From Lysobacterales bacterium (GTDB taxonomy: Bacteria; Pseudomonadota; Gammaproteobacteria; Xanthomonadales; UBA2363), in contig JAHCAT010000002.1 of NCBI GenBank assembly GCA_019634735.1, positions 228,501 to 292,500 of the forward strand: a stretch of DNA of 64,000 nt, read 5' to 3'. The translations under genes and the position numbers were made by a program. The notes under the pieces are model-generated. The model did not search any database, had not been told where the DNA came from, and saw only the letters and a program-made list of their open reading frames with translations. This document shows, piece after piece, positions 49,770 to 60,771 of the stretch; positions within the stretch are counted from its first letter, which is position 1; every line of letters starts with the position of its first letter.

Positions 49770-49825
49770 CTGCAACATTTCCTCCTTGTGGCTGCAACCG
49801 GCCTGTCATCTCGCCTGCCTAGCAT
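49770..49825 (+). promoter_or_regulatory. Candidate PhoB-type promoter of the beta-helix gene
   Basis: CTGCAAC (49770), CTGCAAC (49792) and CTGTCAT (49803) fall on one 11-nt phase. The last two form a Pho box (49792-49809). TAGCAT (49820-49825), matching TATAAT at 4 of 6, starts exactly 10 nt after the box, the phoA geometry. The start codon is 62 nt further on. Confidence 0.6.
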
Positions 49826-49887
49826 GTCCGCCACGTAGTGCCCTTCGGCCGCTTCGGCCGCTTGTCTCCCATCAGAGGATTTTCTCC

Positions 49888-51615
<1,728 letters not shown>

Positions 51616-51637
51616 TCCTGCGGCCAACCGTGGACCG

Positions 51638-51661
51638 ACGGGGCGCCTCTGGGCGCCCCGT
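51638..51661 (+). terminator. Intrinsic terminator after the beta-helix gene
   Basis: ACGGGGCGCC (51638-51647) and GGCGCCCCGT (51652-51661) form a perfect 10-bp stem with a TCTG loop, followed by a partly T-rich CTGCGTTTG. It is 22 nt after the stop codon. It ends the Pho-type transcription unit. Confidence 0.75.
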
Positions 51662-51791
51662 CTGCGTTTGCGCACCGACACACCGGCCCCGGACCGTGCC
51701 GGGCAAGTGCCAGAAGCGACGTCGAGGTCCTTCGCGTGCTGCCTGGTTTCGTTCCGGGGCATGCGGGGCCGTTCGGACCCGCTTCAGGTCG

Positions 51792-52466
51792 CTAAAGCCA
51801 GCCGCGCGCCGCCAGCGACACCGGCTCGCCGTCGCCGATCACCAGGTGGTCGAGCACGCGCACCTCGACCAGGGCCAGGGCGTCGGCCAGGCGACGGGTG
51901 ATCAGGCGGTCGGCGTCGCTGGGCTCGGCGACGCCGGACGGGTGGTTGTGCGCCAGGATCACCGCTGCGGCATTGTGCGCCAGGGCCCGGCGCACCACCT
52001 CCCGCGGATGCACGGCGGCGCCGTCGATGCTGCCGCGGAACAGCTCCTCGCAGGCGATCGGCCGGTGCCGGGTATCCAGGAACAGCACCGCGAACACCTC
52101 GTACGGGTAGTCGCGCAGACGCGCCTTCAGGTAGCGCCCGCTGTGCCCGGGATCGAGCAGCGCCGGTCCGCGGCGCAGGTCCTCGCCCAGATGCCGGCGC
52201 GCCAGCTCGAGACAGGCCAGCAGCTTGCAGGCCTTGCCCTCGCCGATGCCGGGACTGGCCAGCAGGGTGTCGGGGGCGGCACCGAGCAGGCCGCGCAATC
52301 CGCCGAACCGCGCCAGCAGTTGCCGCGCCAGGCTCACCGCATCGACGCCGCGGATGCCGGTGCCCAGCAGGACGGCAAGCAGTTCGGCGTCGCCCAGGCT
52401 GTCTGGGCCGCGGCCGAGCAGCTTCTCGCGGGGACGTTCGGAGTCGGGCCAGTCGCCGATGCGCAT
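51792..52466 (-). CDS. radC: RadC family (JAB/MPN-type) protein
   Basis: A 224-aa protein. The N-terminal helix-hairpin-helix part ([23 protein letters not shown]) precedes the JAMM metal motif ([48 protein letters not shown]). Original DNA-repair assignments for RadC are doubted; the biochemical role is unknown. It is divergent from coaBC, as in many proteobacteria. Confidence 0.96.
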   Translation of the reverse strand: MRIGDWPDSERPREKLLGRGPDSLGDAELLAVLLGTGIRGVDAVSLARQLLARFGGLRGLLGAAPDTLLASPGIGEGKACKLLACLELARRHLGEDLRRGPALLDPGHSGRYLKARLRDYPYEVFAVLFLDTRHRPIACEELFRGSIDGAAVHPREVVRRALAHNAAAVILAHNHPSGVAEPSDADRLITRRLADALALVEVRVLDHLVIGDGEPVSLAARGWL

Positions 52467-52576
52467 GCCGGCACTGTCGCCGTTCGCGGCGGCCCGCGCA
52501 TCGGATGCGGGCGCGTCATCGGCTAAGCTGGCGACCCGTCGTGACGCGGGAATTTTCCGACCAGCGGAGACCTTCG

Positions 52577-53803
52577 ATGGCGCAATCCCTTGCAGGACGA
52601 CGCATCCTGCTCGGCGTCAGTGGCGGCATCGCCGCCTACAAGGCGGCGGTCCTTGTGCGCGCGCTGCGCGAAGCAGGCGCCGCCGTGCGCGTGGTGATGA
52701 CCGCCAACGCGCAACGGTTCGTGGGCGAGGCCACTTTCCAGGCGCTGAGCGGAGAACCGGTGCGCAGCAGCCTGTGGGACCCGCAGGCGGAGGCGGCCAT
52801 GGGGCACATCGAGCTGGCCCGCTGGGCGGACACGCTGCTGGTGGCGCCGGCCAGCGCCGGCGTGCTCGCACGTCTGGCGCACGGCATGGCCGACGATCTG
52901 CTGACCACGCTGGCGCTCGCCAGCACCGCGCCGCTGGTGCTGGCCCCGGCGATGAACCAGGCCATGTGGGCGCACCCGGCGACCCGCGCCAACGTCGCCA
53001 CCCTGCGCGCGCGCGGTGCCATCGTGCTGGGCCCGGACAGCGGCGACCAGGCCTGTGGCGAGCCCGGGCCGGGACGGATGCGGGAGCCCGAGCTGATCGT
53101 CGCCGCCCTGGCGACCTCCGACCAGCCAGGTGCCACCGCGCGGCTGGCCGGCCGGCACCTGGTGGTCAGTGCCGGCCCGACCCATGAGGATCTCGATCCG
53201 GTGCGTTTCCTGGGCAACCGCAGTTCCGGAAGGATGGGCTTCGCGGTGGCCGCCGCCGCCGCCGCGGCCGGTGCCCGGGTCACGCTGGTGGCGGGCCCGG
53301 TGGCGCTGGCGACGCCCGCAGGCGTCGATCGCATCGACGTCCGCAGCGCAGCGCAGATGGCGGAGGCGGTCGGCACGGCCTGCATGGGTGCCGATGCCTA
53401 CATCGGGGCGGCGGCGGTGGCCGACTACCGGCCGCTGCAGGTCGCGGCCGGCAAGATCAAGAAGGAGGCCGGCCGCCTCGAGCTGGTACTGGAACGAACG
53501 CCCGACATTCTGGCTGGCCTGGCGGGGCGGGCGCAGCGCCCCCTGCTGGTCGGCTTCGCGGCGGAAACCGGCGATCTTGACCGTTACGCGCGCGACAAGC
53601 TGGCCGCCAAGGACCTGGACCTGGTCGCCGGCAACCTGGTCGGCGACGGCCGCGGCTTCGAACGCGAGGACAACCACCTGGTCCTGTTCTTCCGCGATGG
53701 CCGGCGCCAGGACCTGGGCGAGGACGCCAAGGAGGCACTGGCGCGCCGGCTGGTCGTGGTGGTCGCCGATCTGCTGGAGGCCCGGGCCGGGAGCGAGCCA
53801 TGA
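52577..53803 (+). CDS. coaBC: Bifunctional phosphopantothenoylcysteine decarboxylase / phosphopantothenate-cysteine ligase
   Basis: A 408-aa two-domain flavoenzyme of coenzyme A synthesis. CoaC part: [29 protein letters not shown] and the catalytic Cys in [13 protein letters not shown]. CoaB part: [30 protein letters not shown], the KIKK strap and [12 protein letters not shown] at 52577 with a GGAGA site upstream. Overlaps dut by ATGA. Confidence 0.97.
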   Translation: MAQSLAGRRILLGVSGGIAAYKAAVLVRALREAGAAVRVVMTANAQRFVGEATFQALSGEPVRSSLWDPQAEAAMGHIELARWADTLLVAPASAGVLARLAHGMADDLLTTLALASTAPLVLAPAMNQAMWAHPATRANVATLRARGAIVLGPDSGDQACGEPGPGRMREPELIVAALATSDQPGATARLAGRHLVVSAGPTHEDLDPVRFLGNRSSGRMGFAVAAAAAAAGARVTLVAGPVALATPAGVDRIDVRSAAQMAEAVGTACMGADAYIGAAAVADYRPLQVAAGKIKKEAGRLELVLERTPDILAGLAGRAQRPLLVGFAAETGDLDRYARDKLAAKDLDLVAGNLVGDGRGFEREDNHLVLFFRDGRRQDLGEDAKEALARRLVVVVADLLEARAGSEP

Positions 53804-54255
53804 CCGCGATCGCGCTGCGCATCCTCGATTCCCGGGTCGGCCGCGATTTCCCGTTGCCCGCCTACGCCACGCCGGGCAGCGCCGGCATGGACCTGCGCGC
53901 CTGCCTGGACGCGCCCCTGTCGCTGGCGCCCGGCGCCAGCGCCCTGGTCGCGACCGGCCTGGCCATCCACATCGCCGACCCCGGCCTGTGCGCGGTGATC
54001 CTGCCGCGCTCCGGCCTGGGCCACCGGCACGGCATCGTCCTTGGCAACCTGACCGGGCTGATCGATGCCGATTACCAGGGACCGCTGATGGTGTCGCTGT
54101 GGAACCGCTCCGACGCCGTCTACACCGTCGAGCCCGGCGAGCGGATCGCCCAGCTCGTGGTGCTGCCGGTCCGGCAGGTGCGCTTCGACATCGTCGACGC
54201 CTTCGATGCCAGCGCCCGCGGCGAGGGCGGTTTCGGCCACACCGGCCGCGCCTGA
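53800..54255 (+). CDS. dut: dUTP diphosphatase
   Basis: A 151-aa trimeric dUTPase. Motif 1 ([12 protein letters not shown]), motif 2 ([10 protein letters not shown]), motif 3 ([23 protein letters not shown]), motif 4 ([13 protein letters not shown]) and the C-terminal motif 5 ([13 protein letters not shown]) are all present. It keeps dUTP low and supplies dUMP. Coupled to coaBC. Confidence 0.98.
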   Translation: MTAIALRILDSRVGRDFPLPAYATPGSAGMDLRACLDAPLSLAPGASALVATGLAIHIADPGLCAVILPRSGLGHRHGIVLGNLTGLIDADYQGPLMVSLWNRSDAVYTVEPGERIAQLVVLPVRQVRFDIVDAFDASARGEGGFGHTGRA

Positions 54256-54294
54256 TTGCGCTTCTCCTCCCTTAACTCGCGAGCCTGAACGACC

Positions 54295-55665
54295 ATGATC
54301 GATCCCAGCATCTTCCGCGCGTACGACATCCGCGGCGTCGTCGACCGCCAGCTGACCCGGGAGACCGCCTACATGGTCGGCCGGGCCCTCGGGTCCCAGG
54401 TGGTCGAACATGGCCTGGACAAGGTCTGCGTGGCGCGCGACGGCCGGCTGTCCGGACCGATGCTGTCGGCGGCCGTGATCCAGGGGCTGGTCGACTGCGG
54501 CCTGGAGGTGATCGACTGCGGCGCGGTGCCGACCCCGGTGCTGTACTTCGCCACCCACGAGTACGGGACCGGCAGCGGCATCATGGTCACCGGTTCCCAC
54601 AACCCGCCCGACTACAACGGTTTCAAGGTGATGGTCGGTGGCGACACGCTGTCCGGGCCGGGCATCCAGGGCCTGCGTGAACGCATCGAGGCGACCGCCT
54701 TCGCCAGCGGCCGCGGCGGTGTGCACATGGTCGACCCGCTGCCGGCCTACGTGGCGCGCATCGCCCGCGACATCGCGCTGGAGCGGCCGCTGCACATCGT
54801 CGCCGACGCCGGCAACGGCATCGCCGGGATCGTCGCGCAGCGCCTGTACGAGTCGATCGGGGCGCGCGTCGAGCCGCTTTTCTGCGAGGTCGACGGCACC
54901 TTCCCCAACCACCATCCCGATCCGGGCGACCCCCACAACCTCCAGGACCTGATCGCCGAGGTGGCGCGCAGCGGCGCCGACCTGGGCCTGGCCTTCGATG
55001 GCGACGGCGACCGCCTCGGGGTGGTCACCGCCGACGGCGAGATCATCTACCCCGATCGCCTGCTGATGCTGTTCGCCCGCGATGTCCTGTCCAGGGTGCC
55101 GGGCGGAACCATCATCTACGACGTCAAGTGCACCGGCCACCTGGCAGGCGAGATCGCGCAGGCCGGCGGCCAGCCGATGATGTGGAAGACCGGCCACTCG
55201 CTTATCAAGTCGCGAATGCGGGAGGTGCAGGCGCCGCTGGCCGGAGAGATGAGCGGGCACTTCTTCTTCAAGGAGCGCTGGTACGGTTTCGACGATGGGC
55301 TGTACGCGGGTGCCCGGCTCCTGGAACTGCTGGCCAGGCGACCCGAATCCCCGAGCCGGGTCCTGGCCGGCCTGCCCAAGGGCGTCAGCACGCCTGAACT
55401 CAAGATCCCGATGGCCGAGGGCGAGCACTACGCATTCATCGCGCGCTTCATCGGCGTCGCGCAGTTCGAGGGCGCGAGGGTCAGCGACATCGACGGCATC
55501 CGCGCCGACTGGCCGGACGGTTGGGGCCTGGTGCGGTGTTCGAACACGACGCCCTGCCTGGTGCTGCGCTTCGATGCAGACAGCGAGACCGCGCTGGCGC
55601 GCATCCAGGCTGTGTTCCGGCAGCAGTTGCTGGCGCTCGATCCATCTTTGCACTTGCCCTTCTGA
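54295..55665 (+). CDS. algC: Phosphomannomutase/phosphoglucomutase (AlgC type)
   Basis: A 456-aa alpha-D-phosphohexomutase. It has IFRAYDIRGVVDRQL, the phosphoserine loop GIMVTGSHNPPDYNGFK, the metal site GLAFDGDGDRLGVV, the sugar-binding AGEMSGHFFFKERW and the phosphate-binding RCSNTTPCLVLRF. It interconverts hexose 1- and 6-phosphates to supply GDP-mannose or UDP-glucose precursors for surface polysaccharides. The coaBC-dut-algC order is conserved. Confidence 0.96.
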   Translation: MIDPSIFRAYDIRGVVDRQLTRETAYMVGRALGSQVVEHGLDKVCVARDGRLSGPMLSAAVIQGLVDCGLEVIDCGAVPTPVLYFATHEYGTGSGIMVTGSHNPPDYNGFKVMVGGDTLSGPGIQGLRERIEATAFASGRGGVHMVDPLPAYVARIARDIALERPLHIVADAGNGIAGIVAQRLYESIGARVEPLFCEVDGTFPNHHPDPGDPHNLQDLIAEVARSGADLGLAFDGDGDRLGVVTADGEIIYPDRLLMLFARDVLSRVPGGTIIYDVKCTGHLAGEIAQAGGQPMMWKTGHSLIKSRMREVQAPLAGEMSGHFFFKERWYGFDDGLYAGARLLELLARRPESPSRVLAGLPKGVSTPELKIPMAEGEHYAFIARFIGVAQFEGARVSDIDGIRADWPDGWGLVRCSNTTPCLVLRFDADSETALARIQAVFRQQLLALDPSLHLPF

Positions 55666-55766
55666 GGGTCTGGTTCGCGTCGCATCCCAGCCGCGCGCCC
55701 TCGCCAGGCCCGTCGACCGCCCGGCCGAGCGCGTGCCGCCGCTGGCAGGGCACCGCACGTCTCCCC

Positions 55767-55800
55767 TCAGTTGTGCGAGAGGGTCAGTTGTGCGAGAGGG
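55767..55800. repeat. Exact 17-bp tandem duplication
   Basis: TCAGTTGTGCGAGAGGG occurs twice head to tail (55767-55783 and 55784-55800). It looks like a recent slippage duplication in noncoding DNA. Confidence 0.9.
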
Positions 55801-56014
55801 CGGAACGCGTCCGCGGGTCCCGAGTCCGGGCCCAAGGCGCTTTCCCGCCCACCTGGGCGTCCCGATCGGCGCGGCGGTGTCCGGCCCCGGTCTGAAGCGG
55901 ATTCCGCGTCCGCGGGCCGTCCTGTGTCTGTGCGACGGCTGCCAGGCTGAGGGCCGGGGACAGGGCCGCGGGCCGCCGTCCAGGGGCTTGCCGCCTGCCG
56001 CTCGCGGGCTGTAG

Positions 56015-56030
56015 TGTGCGGGAAATCACA
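56015..56030 (+). promoter_or_regulatory. Candidate CRP/Clp binding site
   Basis: TGTGCGGGAAATCACA matches TGTGA-N6-TCACA with one mismatch. The right part overlaps a second inverted repeat, GGGAAA ... TTTCCC (56020-56038). It lies 65 nt before the start of the propeller gene. Lysobacterales have a CRP homologue (Clp) that binds this consensus. Confidence 0.5.
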
Positions 56031-56094
56031 ATTTTCCCAGGCGGGCTGGTGCCACCGGTTGCGGTCGGCAGGGGCGTGGCCCGGGTCGACGGGG

Positions 56095-58566
56095 ATGCCC
56101 ATGGGTATGGCCAAGCGGCTGCTGCAGACCACGGCTCTGCTTTTCGGTCTGGGGGTGATGTCGTCCGGGCCGGCACGGGCCCAGGCGGACCCGACCCAGC
56201 TGCTTCCCGGATACGGCGAGGAGGGTGTCGAGGTCGACTTCAGCCGCGCGCTGGACGCCTTGTTGGGCCCGGACGACCCCTCCCGCGCCGAGGGCGGCGG
56301 CAGTCCCGACGACGAACGCTGGTCGGGCCTGTTCGGGCTGGGCCAGGGCTGCAACGGGCCGGTCCATGCGGCGCTTGTCGGTCCGGATGGCGATGTCTAT
56401 CTCGGCGGTGCGTTCTCGGCCTGCGGCAACGTGCGCGCCGGGGGTGTCGTCCGCTTCGACCCGGGCCTGCACCGTTGGCATGCACTGGGGACTGGCGACG
56501 GCCAGGGCGTCGACGGCGAGGTCCATGCGCTGGCCCTCGATGAGGGGCGGCTGTACGTGGCCGGGCGGTTCCGCCAGGTCAATGCCGGTGCCCCGGTGGC
56601 GGCTTCCAACATCGCGCGCTGGGACGGCAGCACCTGGACTGCGCTCGGCTGGGGCAACGGCCAGGGCTTCAACGGACCGGTGTGGGCGCTGGCCGTTCAC
56701 CAGGGCCGGCTGTTCGCCGGGGGCGACTTCACCCAGGCGAATGTCGGCGCCGCGATCCGCGCCAACCGGATCGCCCGCTGGGACGGTATCGCCTGGCAGG
56801 CGGTCGGCAACCGGTCCGGCAACGGCCTCGATGCCGCGGTCCATGCCCTGCTGTCCGATCGCGACGGATTGCTGGTCGGCGGTGCCTTCTCACGCGCGAA
56901 TCTGGGCGCCGAGGTGCGTGCCTCGCGGGTGGCCCGATGGCATGAGGACGAGTGGCTGCCACTGGGCGACCCCGATCGCAACGGCGTCAACGGCACGGTT
57001 CGCGCGCTGGCGCGGGTCGGCAGTTCGATCTACCTCGGCGGCGGCTTCAGTAACGTGTACGACGAGGAGGGCGCGCCAGCACATGGCCTGGCGCGCTGGA
57101 CCGGCCGCAGCATGCAGGCGGTCGGCCATGGCCTGGGCAACGGCCTGAACAACGCGGTGCTGGCGCTTGCCGTCGATGACGGGGTCCTGTACGTCGGTGG
57201 CCGCTTCACCCGCGCCAACATCGGCGAGGACGTCGACGCCATGCATCTGGCCGCCTGGGACGGCCGACAGTGGCGGTCGCTGGCCAGCGCCAACGGCACC
57301 GGTATGGATCGTCCCGTGCTCGCGCTCGCGGTGGCGCCTGCCGGGCTGGTGGTCGGCGGCGAGTTCGAACGCTCCTCGGGCGCCGGCGGCATGCCGGCCA
57401 GCCGCGTGGCCCTCTGGCGCGGCTTCTACGACGCCCTTGGCAGGGCCAGTGGCGGCATGGGCAGCGCCGGCAACATCCATGCCCTGATCATGTATCGGGG
57501 CATGCTGCACGCTGGCGGCGATTTCCGGGTGATCGGCGGGATCGCCGCGAACAACCTGGCGCGTTGGGACGGCAGCGCTTGGCAGGCGCTGGAATCCGCC
57601 GGCGGCAATGGTGTCGACGGTCCCGTGCACGCGCTGGCGGTATGGGACGACCGCTTGCACGTCGGCGGTCGCTTCGATCGGGCCGGCGGCCGGACCCGTG
57701 CCGACAACCTGGCGGCATGGGACGGCCATACCTGGTTCGCGGTCGGACAAGGTCAGGGGCAGGGAATGAACGACAGCGTGTACGCGCTGGCGGCTGGCGA
57801 TGCCGGGCTGTATGTCGGAGGCCTGTTCACCCTGGCCAATATCGGCGAGTCGCTGCCCGTGGGCCGGGTCGCGCTATGGGACGGGGCGTCCTGGCACGCG
57901 CTGGGTTCGGAGGACGGCAATGGCATGGATACGGCCGTCTATGCGCTGGCGGTGGACGGCGAGGTGCTCTACGCAGGCGGCACCTTCAGGCAGGTCAACC
58001 ATGGCGGCGCCGTGGTGCGGGCGAACCGGGTCGCGCGTTGGCAGGACGGCCGCTGGTCGAGCCTTGGAAACGGCGCGGGCAATGGTCTGGACAGTGCCGT
58101 GTACGCGCTGGCCTTTCATGGGGGCGAACTCTACGTTGGCGGGATGTTCTGGCAGGCCAATGTCGGCGAGCCGGTCGAGGCGCGCTACATCGCCCGGTGG
58201 GACGGCAGCCGCTGGCGGACGGTCGGCTCGGGTCTGGACAATCCTGTGCTTGCGCTTGCCGCCGGATCGGGGGAGCTGTTCGCCGCCGGCTTCTTCGGGC
58301 GGGCCAACCTGGCCTCGTTCATCCGTGTGAACCATGTCGCCCGCTGGAACGGTCGTTCCTGGTCCGGGCTGGGCAGCGGCACCGATCGGCCGGTCCGCGC
58401 GGTCCTTCCGGATGACGGGGGCGTGGTCTACGTGGCGGGCAGCTTCAGCCTGGCCGGTGGCCGGCCTTCGGAGCGCATCGCCCGATTCCAGGCGGTGCAG
58501 GAAGGCCAGGGTCAATCGTCGTCCGCGTCCGATGCACCTTCCAGCTCGGCGGTCAGCGCCCGATAA
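56095..58566 (+). CDS. Secreted 14-repeat beta-propeller protein
   Basis: An 823-aa protein with a signal peptide (MAKRLLQTTALLFGLGVMSSGPARAQA) and no lipobox. From about residue 75 it is made of 14 repeats of 45-55 residues with the pattern GNGxxxxVxALAVxxxxLYVGGxFxxANxGxxxxAxxIARWDGSxWxAL. Fourteen units suggest two seven-bladed propellers in tandem. The C-terminal tail is Ser-rich, and its last 55 nt overlap the convergent DUF4124 gene. No catalytic residue is evident; binding or adhesion is likely. Three in-frame ATGs (56095, 56101, 56107) are possible starts. Confidence 0.85.
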   Translation: MPMGMAKRLLQTTALLFGLGVMSSGPARAQADPTQLLPGYGEEGVEVDFSRALDALLGPDDPSRAEGGGSPDDERWSGLFGLGQGCNGPVHAALVGPDGDVYLGGAFSACGNVRAGGVVRFDPGLHRWHALGTGDGQGVDGEVHALALDEGRLYVAGRFRQVNAGAPVAASNIARWDGSTWTALGWGNGQGFNGPVWALAVHQGRLFAGGDFTQANVGAAIRANRIARWDGIAWQAVGNRSGNGLDAAVHALLSDRDGLLVGGAFSRANLGAEVRASRVARWHEDEWLPLGDPDRNGVNGTVRALARVGSSIYLGGGFSNVYDEEGAPAHGLARWTGRSMQAVGHGLGNGLNNAVLALAVDDGVLYVGGRFTRANIGEDVDAMHLAAWDGRQWRSLASANGTGMDRPVLALAVAPAGLVVGGEFERSSGAGGMPASRVALWRGFYDALGRASGGMGSAGNIHALIMYRGMLHAGGDFRVIGGIAANNLARWDGSAWQALESAGGNGVDGPVHALAVWDDRLHVGGRFDRAGGRTRADNLAAWDGHTWFAVGQGQGQGMNDSVYALAAGDAGLYVGGLFTLANIGESLPVGRVALWDGASWHALGSEDGNGMDTAVYALAVDGEVLYAGGTFRQVNHGGAVVRANRVARWQDGRWSSLGNGAGNGLDSAVYALAFHGGELYVGGMFWQANVGEPVEARYIARWDGSRWRTVGSGLDNPVLALAAGSGELFAAGFFGRANLASFIRVNHVARWNGRSWSGLGSGTDRPVRAVLPDDGGVVYVAGSFSLAGGRPSERIARFQAVQEGQGQSSSASDAPSSSAVSAR

Positions 58567-59147
58567 CGCAACAGCTCCTCTTCCTGGCGCTGGATGCTGT
58601 CCACGTAGCGGCGCTGCAGCCGGTCCAGTTCCTCTCGTTGCTCGTCCAGCATCCGACGGGTCTCCTCGATGCGTTGCTGCACCGCCATGGGGACCGCCGC
58701 GCCCGCACTGACGCTCAGCGCGTGCGCCTCCTGCTCGGCCAGCGTGGTGGCCAGCTTGTCGATGTTCGCCCGCGCCATGGCGACGCCGTTGCGCAGCAGG
58801 GCCAGGCGTTCCTCCTGGGCGCGGCGCAGTTCGGACTCGTTTTCGTAGCTGGAGGCCAGCGCCCAGTCGCGGCGCGAGCCGGCCAGTCGTTCGGCCTGCT
58901 CGGCATCGACCTCGGCGGGCCGGGCGTCCAGATCGCCGACCCGGATCCCGGCCTCGTTCAGGATCTGCCGATTGCGCGCGTCGGGCGCCGCCGGCAGCCG
59001 GTCGCTGTAGTGGATGTTGCCGTCCGCGTCCTGCCACCGGTAGACCTTGCCCGACTGCTGCGCCCATGCCGAGGCACTCGCGGTCAGGGCAACGGCGATA
59101 TGGAGGGCGATCGCCGATGCTGAGGATAGGGAAGGCCAGCGTGCCAT
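58512..59147 (-). CDS. DUF4124 periplasmic coiled-coil protein, paralogue 1
   Basis: A 211-aa protein with a signal peptide (IALHIAVALTASASAWAQ) followed by the DUF4124 motif (GKVYRWQDADGNIHYSDRLP). The remainder is a charged helix/coiled coil (LRRAQEERLALLRNGVAMARANIDKLATTLAEQEAHA ... LDEQREELDRLQRRYVDSIQRQEEELLRYR). Role unknown. Its 3' end overlaps the propeller gene by 55 bp on the opposite strand. ATG at 59147; upstream codons are shadow. Confidence 0.88.
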   Translation of the reverse strand: MARWPSLSSASAIALHIAVALTASASAWAQQSGKVYRWQDADGNIHYSDRLPAAPDARNRQILNEAGIRVGDLDARPAEVDAEQAERLAGSRRDWALASSYENESELRRAQEERLALLRNGVAMARANIDKLATTLAEQEAHALSVSAGAAVPMAVQQRIEETRRMLDEQREELDRLQRRYVDSIQRQEEELLRYRALTAELEGASDADDD

Positions 59148-59342
59148 CGGAGGTCCTCGCCCGTTCACGGCGGGTTGGCCGTCCGGGCCGTGTTGCCCGG
59201 TATCAGAAAAACGGGACCAGGGCGTCCCTGCCCTGGTTGCCCGGCCGGCGACGGCTTGGAACGCCGCCGGCCCTCCCGACGCGGCTCCTGCCGCGCCTGC
59301 CGGATCGCCTCCCACGATCCGGGCATTCTCGGGTTGCCCGCC

Positions 59343-59942
59343 TCAATGGGTGCCGGCAAGCTCCCGGAAACGACGCAGCTCGGCGTCCTGCATGTCGAGC
59401 GCGTCCTGGTGCCGGCGCTCCAGCCGCGACAGGTCATCGAGCTGCTCGGCCAGCATGCCCCGAGCCTGGTCCAGGGAGCGCGCCACCGCCGCGGGCACCG
59501 CCTGCCCCGCCTCGACCAGGCTGGAGGCATGGCGCTCGTGTTCCGTCACGGCGGCCTCCAGACGGCCGACGTTGCCGCGGGCGATCGCCAGGCTGCTCCT
59601 GAGCAGGCCCAGGCGCTCCTCGTGTGCCCGCCTCAGGTCGCCCTCATGCTGGAAGGTGACCATCAGCGCCACGTCGCGCTGGGCGCTTCTGAGCAGTTCC
59701 TGACGCTCCGCGGCAGCCTGGGCCGTGACCGGCGCCGGATCGAGGGTGTGGACCATCACCCCGTTGTGGTTCAGCTGGACCCGGTTCTGGGCCTCCTGGC
59801 CGCTCGGCAGACGGTCGCTGTAGTGCACGTTTCCGTGTTCGTCCTGCCATTTGTAGACGCGGCTGCTCTGGGCCGTCGCCGGCACGGCCAGCAGGGCCAG
59901 CAGGAGGAGGGTGAGGATGGGGGCGGAGGTGATGGTCTTCAT
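59343..59942 (-). CDS. DUF4124 periplasmic coiled-coil protein, paralogue 2
   Basis: A 199-aa protein of the same layout: signal peptide (ILTLLLLALLAVPATAQ), DUF4124 motif (SRVYKWQDEHGNVHYSDRLPSGQEAQNRVQ), then a helical region (LRRAHEERLGLLRSSLAIARGNVGRLEAAVTEHERHASSLVEAG ... LDQARGMLAEQLDDLSRLERRHQDALDMQDAELRRF). It is clearly a tandem duplicate of 58512-59147. ATG at 59942 is used; an ATG three codons upstream is possible. Confidence 0.88.
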   Translation of the reverse strand: MKTITSAPILTLLLLALLAVPATAQSSRVYKWQDEHGNVHYSDRLPSGQEAQNRVQLNHNGVMVHTLDPAPVTAQAAAERQELLRSAQRDVALMVTFQHEGDLRRAHEERLGLLRSSLAIARGNVGRLEAAVTEHERHASSLVEAGQAVPAAVARSLDQARGMLAEQLDDLSRLERRHQDALDMQDAELRRFRELAGTH

Positions 59943-59980
59943 GTCGACCATCCTGCAAAGTCCGTGCCAACCTGTTCCGT

Positions 59981-60637
59981 TTACAACTGTGTCGGAGTTC
60001 CCCACTTTGCCTGGTAGTCGGCCAGCGCCTTGCTCCGGCTGGCCCAGTCCGGGCGCTCGCGGGCCAGCGCCAGCAGGTCGGCCAGACCGGCGACCGCCAA
60101 TACCGGCAACCCGAGGTCGCGGCGCACCTCCTCGGTGGCCGACAGCTGCGACTGCCCGCGCTCCTGGCGGTCGAGCGCCACCAGCACGCCGCAGGGCGTG
60201 GCCCCGGCGGCGCGGATCAGGGTCACCGCCTCGCGGATCGCGGTCCCGGCGGTGATCACGTCGTCCACCACCAGTACGCGGCCGCGCAGCGGCGCGCCGA
60301 TCAGTTGGCCGCCCTCGCCGTGGCGCTTGGCCTCCTTGCGGTTGAACGCCACCGGGACATCGCGTCCGCCATCGCGCCACAACGCGATCGCCAGCGCGGT
60401 GGCCAACGGCAGGCCCTTGTAGGCGGGTCCAAACAACATGTCGAACGCCAGTCCGGCATCGGCCAGCGCCTGCGCGTAGCAGCGGCCCAGCACGTCCAGG
60501 GAGGCGCCGCCATCGAAACGGCCGGCATTGAAGAAATAGGGGCTGCTGCGCCCGGATTTCAGCGTGAACTCACCGAAGCGCAGCGCCTCGCAGGCGATCG
60601 CGGCGTCCAGGAAGCGGCGCTGGTGGTCCTTGAGCAT
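59981..60637 (-). CDS. pyrE: Orotate phosphoribosyltransferase
   Basis: A 218-aa enzyme of pyrimidine synthesis. It has FTLKSGRSSPYFFNAGRF, GPAYKGLPLATALAIALW, AFNRKEAKRHGEGG and the PRPP motif RVLVVDDVITAGTAIREAV. Length is standard. Divergent from xthA. Confidence 0.98.
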   Translation of the reverse strand: MLKDHQRRFLDAAIACEALRFGEFTLKSGRSSPYFFNAGRFDGGASLDVLGRCYAQALADAGLAFDMLFGPAYKGLPLATALAIALWRDGGRDVPVAFNRKEAKRHGEGGQLIGAPLRGRVLVVDDVITAGTAIREAVTLIRAAGATPCGVLVALDRQERGQSQLSATEEVRRDLGLPVLAVAGLADLLALARERPDWASRSKALADYQAKWGTPTQL

Positions 60638-60771
60638 GGGATCGCGGGAAAGTGTGGGACGGCAGTATGCCGCAGTCCCGCGCGGACAGCCGGCGCCGGG
60701 TGCACGTCCGCGCGATTGCGGTCATCATGCGCCACCGTCATCGCCGGACCGGTGCGTCCGCAACGAATTCC

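Larger units (their letters stand above)
55666..56094. other. Intergenic region with a tandem duplication and a CRP-like site
   Basis: 429 bp without a supported gene. It holds an exact 17-bp tandem duplication (55767-55800) and the palindromic site at 56015-56030, listed separately. Confidence 0.5.
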
